This document shows, piece after piece, positions 5,704 to 8,970 of a stretch of DNA of 8,970 nt (its first letter is position 1; every line of letters starts with the position of its first letter). Below the pieces are notes generated by a model. The model was not told the origin of the DNA. It saw only the letters and a list, made by a program, of their open reading frames with translations, and did no database searches. The position numbers were made by a program, and so were the translations under genes. Origin of the DNA: Aquirhabdus sp. (lineage in GTDB: Bacteria > Pseudomonadota > Gammaproteobacteria > Pseudomonadales > Moraxellaceae); contig JASLEL010000290.1 of assembly GCA_030151145.1 (NCBI GenBank), positions 1 through 8,970 of the forward strand, in the 5' to 3' direction.

Positions 5704-8483
5704 CCGTCATTCACGCGCCCTTGTGGCAGGGTTATCAGCATATCCAGGCGCTGTGGTTCTCCCATCAGCTGTATCCCGAGCACCTGCGTCAGCAGCACAT
5801 ACTGGATTACTGGCAGACGGGATCAGTGGCCTATCGCTTTCGCGATGGCGACCTCCTGCTGTGGCGACAGGCACAGTCACTGCGCTGTGAGTACACCCCG
5901 GGTCTCGCCCTGTGCAAACTCGGCAGCGTCCTGACCAGTGCACCCTTTACCGCAAGCGAGATCAAGCGATTAGGCCCTGCAGATGCCTATATCGTGACGG
6001 GTGCCGAAGCCCAGCGCCTCTACTACACCGATGCGATGCGGCTCAAGCCCTATGAATGGATCGATCTCTCGGCCTATCCCTTACAAGCGGCGATCCTGCT
6101 GCCATCAGCACCACAGATCCTGCCTGAGTTAGTCGTACCTGAGCAGGCACCCTCGATCCATCGACTATTTGCAGGCACCATTCCTGAGCCTGCCGCTGAG
6201 CGTAACCAGATTCTGCAGCAGCTCGCAACGCAATCCACGCCATCCGATCACAGCGCGCTGAGCCCGCGTACGGCCACGGCGATATCGCTGGTCACGAGCA
6301 TTACCGGATTGCTCATGGCGGCCTTTGCCAGCGTCTTTCTCCTGCCGATATTCCTGCGCCGCAGCAGCCCGGGGCAGTCCGTCGCTACCACGACACCACA
6401 ACCGGCACAGCAACCGGCATCGGCACCAGCGGCAGCTCAAGGCCCAGCCACACCTGCCAGCCCATCGAGATTTCAGAAATGGCTGGAAAAACTGCACATG
6501 CTGACGGGGCTTTCCCGGCGCTTTGACCAGCAGCATACGGCCTATATGAAAAAAATGCTCCAGATGTTTGAGCAGGGTGAGCTGGATGAGGCCCTCAGGC
6601 ACGCCATCCCCTTAGGCAATGCCGGAGATATTTCACTGGGTAAATCCGCCGGGAAGCTCGCCCCGCGCCAGCACCTTGAGATCTCATCCGGGCGCAAGGC
6701 AGTCGGTGGACTGCTCAGCGCCCACCCGGACCTGCACGCCTATCTGGAGCGGATCTACCAGCAAGCCTATGATCACTACGATCATATCGGCGACATCGAT
6801 AAAGCCGCCTATATACTGGCAGAGTTGCTCAATCGCAAACAAGCCGCGCTCGATTATCTGGAAAAACATCAGCGCTATGCGCAAGCCGCCGATCTCTGCG
6901 TCAACTGGCAAATGTCGCCCACCATCGCGATCCGGCTCTATCTGCTGGCAGGCAACATCGCGCAGGTCAATCTGCTGGGCACCACCACCCACTGCTTTGC
7001 CGCAGCCATCCACAGTCTGGGCGACCGACACCCCGAGCACGTTCGCACGCTACGCCGACTCTGGGCCGAGCATCTGATCGAGCAAGGCTTCTGGTTACAG
7101 GCGGTCGATGCCATTTGGCCCGTGCCGGAGGAGCGTGAACGGGCGATTCAATGGCTCAGGCAGGTCGAGCAAGTCTATGGTGAGCTGGGCCTTCGAGCAT
7201 GGCTGCAGCGTCTCATGCTGGAGCCTGAGCAGTGCGCACTGGAAATGGACCGGGCCCTCGCCCTGTGCCAGCAAGACTCGGCGGCTTTTCATCGCGCCAT
7301 CGCCCTGATCTTTGCGCTGCAGCAGCAATACACCACACCCCCTCCCGCCGCACTGATCCATCTATGGACCCCGTTCCTGCTGGCAGACTGGCAACAAGGC
7401 AAGCTGCAGCTTGCGCCCAAAGAACTGCGCAAGTGGGTCGACTGGAGTCAGAACGCCTTACTGCGTGCCGACCTGCCCAAGATCAGCGCGCAAGAGTCCG
7501 CCTCAGCACAGAGCCAAGCGCAGTGGGCACACACTGAACTCAAGCTCGACGCGCCCGATCCCGGTCTATGGCACCTGCATGACGTGATGCCCCTGTCCTC
7601 TGGACGCACGCTGCTGGCGCTGGGTGAGTCCGGTCTGGTGATGATCGATGATGCACAGCAGGTCCTGCTGCGCTTTAACATGCCTGCATTTCGCATCGTG
7701 CTCGCCGACAGTCAGGAGGTCGCCCTGCTGCTCACCCATCGCGCCGAAGGCTGGCTGGTCTATCGGGTGGACCTCGTCACGGGCGCATCCAAAGCGCTGG
7801 GACTGACCGACATCGATCACTATGCGCCGACCTTTGATGGCATGTCATGGCTGGTCGCCAAGGATCAGACCCTCCAGATCGTAGATACACGCGCATCTGC
7901 ACGTCAGCTCTTATTTGCGCCCACGGCCACATCTGGCGTGATCCGCCAGTTAGGCCGTTATGGCAACACTGAAATCGTCATCTGCGAATCCGCATTCGGA
8001 TGCACCGTGAGTCATTATCAGCCGCCGTATCGACGGCTGAGCTATGACGAAACCCTGCCACGTCCAGCCACCGGCCCTGACCAATGGTTACGTGTCCATA
8101 AAGGTCTGGTGGCGGTTCATTTTTATGCCGACCCTGCGACCGAGGATCTCTGTCTGCTGTCTTGCGAGCGATCCATGCGGCAACTGGCTCAGATGGGCAA
8201 CGACATCCGCCTGACCAAACCCCCTCATCTCGCTGAATTTGAGCATGCCTGTGCCTATTGGCTGCGCAACTGGTACATCATCCGTCTCGACTACCCTCAG
8301 CACGCGATCTGGCTGGGCTACCATGCCTCAAGCACGTCACCCAAGCTGATTCTCAACTGGCAAGACGCAGATGATCCGACATTTGCGCATGTCGAGGGTC
8401 TGTGGACTTTCTTTGATCAGCGCGGACGCTATATCCGGATTGAGGAAAATACCTTAAAGGTCCAGCATGTGACGCTGACCTAG
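5700..8483 (+). CDS. Membrane-anchored bpX-type protein with helical repeats and propeller
   Basis: GGAGG (5691-5695) lies four bases before the ATG, which overlaps the vWA gene stop. The 927-aa product has several parts. Residues 1-190 form a compact alpha/beta domain beginning APLWQGYQHIQALWF. Residues 193-219 are one strongly hydrophobic segment (SLVTSITGLLMAAFASVFLL), followed by RR. Residues 223-256 are a Pro/Ala/Gln-rich linker. Residues 257-590 are helical, with TPR-like patterns such as GDIDKAAYILAEL and YAQAADLCVNW. Residues 610-927 have seven blade-like strands: GLVMIDD (645), GWLVYRVD (684), QTLQIVD (723), FGCTVSHY (766), EDLCLLSC (815), NWYIIRLD (857) and GRYIRIE (909). They suggest a second propeller ending in a 'GLWTFFDQRGRYIRIE' tail. 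No enzyme motif is seen. As the last operon gene and the only one with a membrane segment, it probably anchors or receives the MoxR/vWA complex at the inner membrane. The topology is uncertain. The blade count is by eye. Confidence 0.7.
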   Translation: MTVIHAPLWQGYQHIQALWFSHQLYPEHLRQQHILDYWQTGSVAYRFRDGDLLLWRQAQSLRCEYTPGLALCKLGSVLTSAPFTASEIKRLGPADAYIVTGAEAQRLYYTDAMRLKPYEWIDLSAYPLQAAILLPSAPQILPELVVPEQAPSIHRLFAGTIPEPAAERNQILQQLATQSTPSDHSALSPRTATAISLVTSITGLLMAAFASVFLLPIFLRRSSPGQSVATTTPQPAQQPASAPAAAQGPATPASPSRFQKWLEKLHMLTGLSRRFDQQHTAYMKKMLQMFEQGELDEALRHAIPLGNAGDISLGKSAGKLAPRQHLEISSGRKAVGGLLSAHPDLHAYLERIYQQAYDHYDHIGDIDKAAYILAELLNRKQAALDYLEKHQRYAQAADLCVNWQMSPTIAIRLYLLAGNIAQVNLLGTTTHCFAAAIHSLGDRHPEHVRTLRRLWAEHLIEQGFWLQAVDAIWPVPEERERAIQWLRQVEQVYGELGLRAWLQRLMLEPEQCALEMDRALALCQQDSAAFHRAIALIFALQQQYTTPPPAALIHLWTPFLLADWQQGKLQLAPKELRKWVDWSQNALLRADLPKISAQESASAQSQAQWAHTELKLDAPDPGLWHLHDVMPLSSGRTLLALGESGLVMIDDAQQVLLRFNMPAFRIVLADSQEVALLLTHRAEGWLVYRVDLVTGASKALGLTDIDHYAPTFDGMSWLVAKDQTLQIVDTRASARQLLFAPTATSGVIRQLGRYGNTEIVICESAFGCTVSHYQPPYRRLSYDETLPRPATGPDQWLRVHKGLVAVHFYADPATEDLCLLSCERSMRQLAQMGNDIRLTKPPHLAEFEHACAYWLRNWYIIRLDYPQHAIWLGYHASSTSPKLILNWQDADDPTFAHVEGLWTFFDQRGRYIRIEENTLKVQHVTLT

Positions 8484-8696
8484 CGGAGCAGGGGCCAAAT
8501 GCAGGTTGATGACACCCGACGCTTGCTGATGATTGATAGGGCGTAAAGGAGTGCATGAGATGCAGCATGATCGGCTAAAGTCCATCCTGCGCTCGCAGAC
8601 ATGCGACCATTGACCAGCATGCTGCAGAGATATGCGGATAGCTTGCAAAACACGACCGTTGGTCTACACACATCCAGAAACTGATAGGGAAAAAAA
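8484..8696. other. Gap after the operon; no clear terminator or gene
   Basis: These 213 bases hold a perfect 10-base palindrome CAGCATGCTG (8615-8624), a small TGCAT-GAG-ATGCA inverted repeat (8552-8564), and a strong AAAGGAG (8545-8551) that precedes only tiny frames. No T-tailed terminator hairpin is seen after the operon. TTGACC (8610-8615) with TATGCG (8631-8636) at 15-base spacing is a weak promoter guess for the next gene. Confidence 0.5.
8686..8690 (+). promoter_or_regulatory. Ribosome binding site of the YceI-type gene
   Basis: AGGGA lies six bases before ATG 8697 and nine before ATG 8700, separated by a run of A. It supports one of these twin ATG codons as the start, rather than the in-frame ATG at 8730. 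Confidence 0.7.
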
Positions 8697-8970
8697 ATGA
8701 TGTCTCACCCTCATACATTGATCCGTCGTATGATCCCACGTGATGGCGCACGCAGGCAGCGACTGATCGCGTCCTGCATCTCGAGTGTGCTCTGGATTGC
8801 ATGCGTTGGATGCGCAAGTCTGGTGCATGCCGCCGGTGTGGAGGTAGACAAGCAAAAGAGCCAGTTGTCCTTTAAAGCACCGGGATTTTTAAATGTTAAA
8901 GGCGGCTTTAATCACTATGCGGCCGAGATCGGCGGAGAATGCTCTGGAGACACCTCCAAACTGGACATCC
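8697..8970 (+). CDS. Exported YceI-family protein, N-terminal part (cut by window edge)
   Basis: The frame starts with two ATG codons (8697, 8700) behind a good ribosome site and runs off the right edge after 91 codons. Residues 1-45 form a Sec-type signal peptide: an Arg-rich n-region (RR at 10-11, RRQR at 19-22), a hydrophobic core (about 24-43) and VHA before the predicted cleavage after residue 45. The mature start VEVDKQKSQLSFKAPGFLNV followed by KGGFNHYAAEI matches the opening of YceI-like lipid-binding lipocalin-fold proteins (pattern 'VD..S.L.F......V.G.F..F.A.I'). Family members are periplasmic or secreted and bind polyisoprenoid-type lipids; the specific ligand here is unknown. The n-region is longer than usual; initiation at residue 12 (8730) would shorten it but has no ribosome site. 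It is probably a separate transcription unit, not part of the MoxR system. Confidence 0.72.
   Translation, partial: MMSHPHTLIRRMIPRDGARRQRLIASCISSVLWIACVGCASLVHAAGVEVDKQKSQLSFKAPGFLNVKGGFNHYAAEIGGECSGDTSKLDI

Noticed and set aside
6165..6602. 145-codon - strand frame
   Set aside because: It is antisense to the linker and membrane segment of the 927-aa protein and Arg/Gly/Cys-rich, as expected of a shadow in G+C-rich DNA.
8796..8832. Lipobox in the YceI-type signal peptide
   Set aside because: Both cysteines (in WIAC and CVGC contexts) lack the hydrophobic residue usual at -3, while VHA gives a normal signal peptidase I site just after.

Overview
The window is G+C-rich, densely coded and organised on the + strand only, with 4-base ATGA stop/start overlaps. 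This, together with a YceI-like exported protein at the right edge, suggests a proteobacterium (probably gamma or beta). The genus cannot be told from the sequence, and no tRNA, rRNA, transposase or CRISPR array is visible.

Layout, left to right. (1) The 3' part of a large gene (to 1919) is open to the left edge. Its C-terminal half resembles proteins that carry a SWIM zinc finger near the N-terminus. (2) A 432-base gap (1920-2351) holds a short tandem repeat, two hairpins (one a clear bidirectional Rho-independent terminator), a cluster of TGTCAT/ATGACA hexamers and a TATAAT promoter element. (3) A tightly coupled four-gene operon (2352-8483) follows: a MoxR/RavA-class AAA+ ATPase, a 138-aa protein, a 597-aa protein with a degenerate vWA domain fused to a probable seven-bladed beta-propeller, and a 927-aa protein with an N-terminal domain, one membrane segment, a Pro/Ala linker, a helical-repeat region and a second probable seven-bladed propeller. 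All three junctions are ATGA overlaps. (4) After 213 bases without a convincing gene comes the start of an exported YceI-family protein, cut by the right edge.

The operon fits the class described by comparative genomics as MoxR-vWA-beta-propeller ('bpX') ternary systems, proposed as NTP-dependent regulatory or biological-conflict systems and, as far as I know, without established biochemistry. My reading is that the AAA+ ring remodels a complex scaffolded by the vWA-propeller protein at a membrane-anchored propeller/helical-repeat protein, with the 138-aa protein as a small dedicated subunit. The SWIM-type gene upstream is probably functionally linked but separately transcribed. No nuclease, protease or obvious toxin domain is visible, so any effector lies outside the window or the system acts without one.
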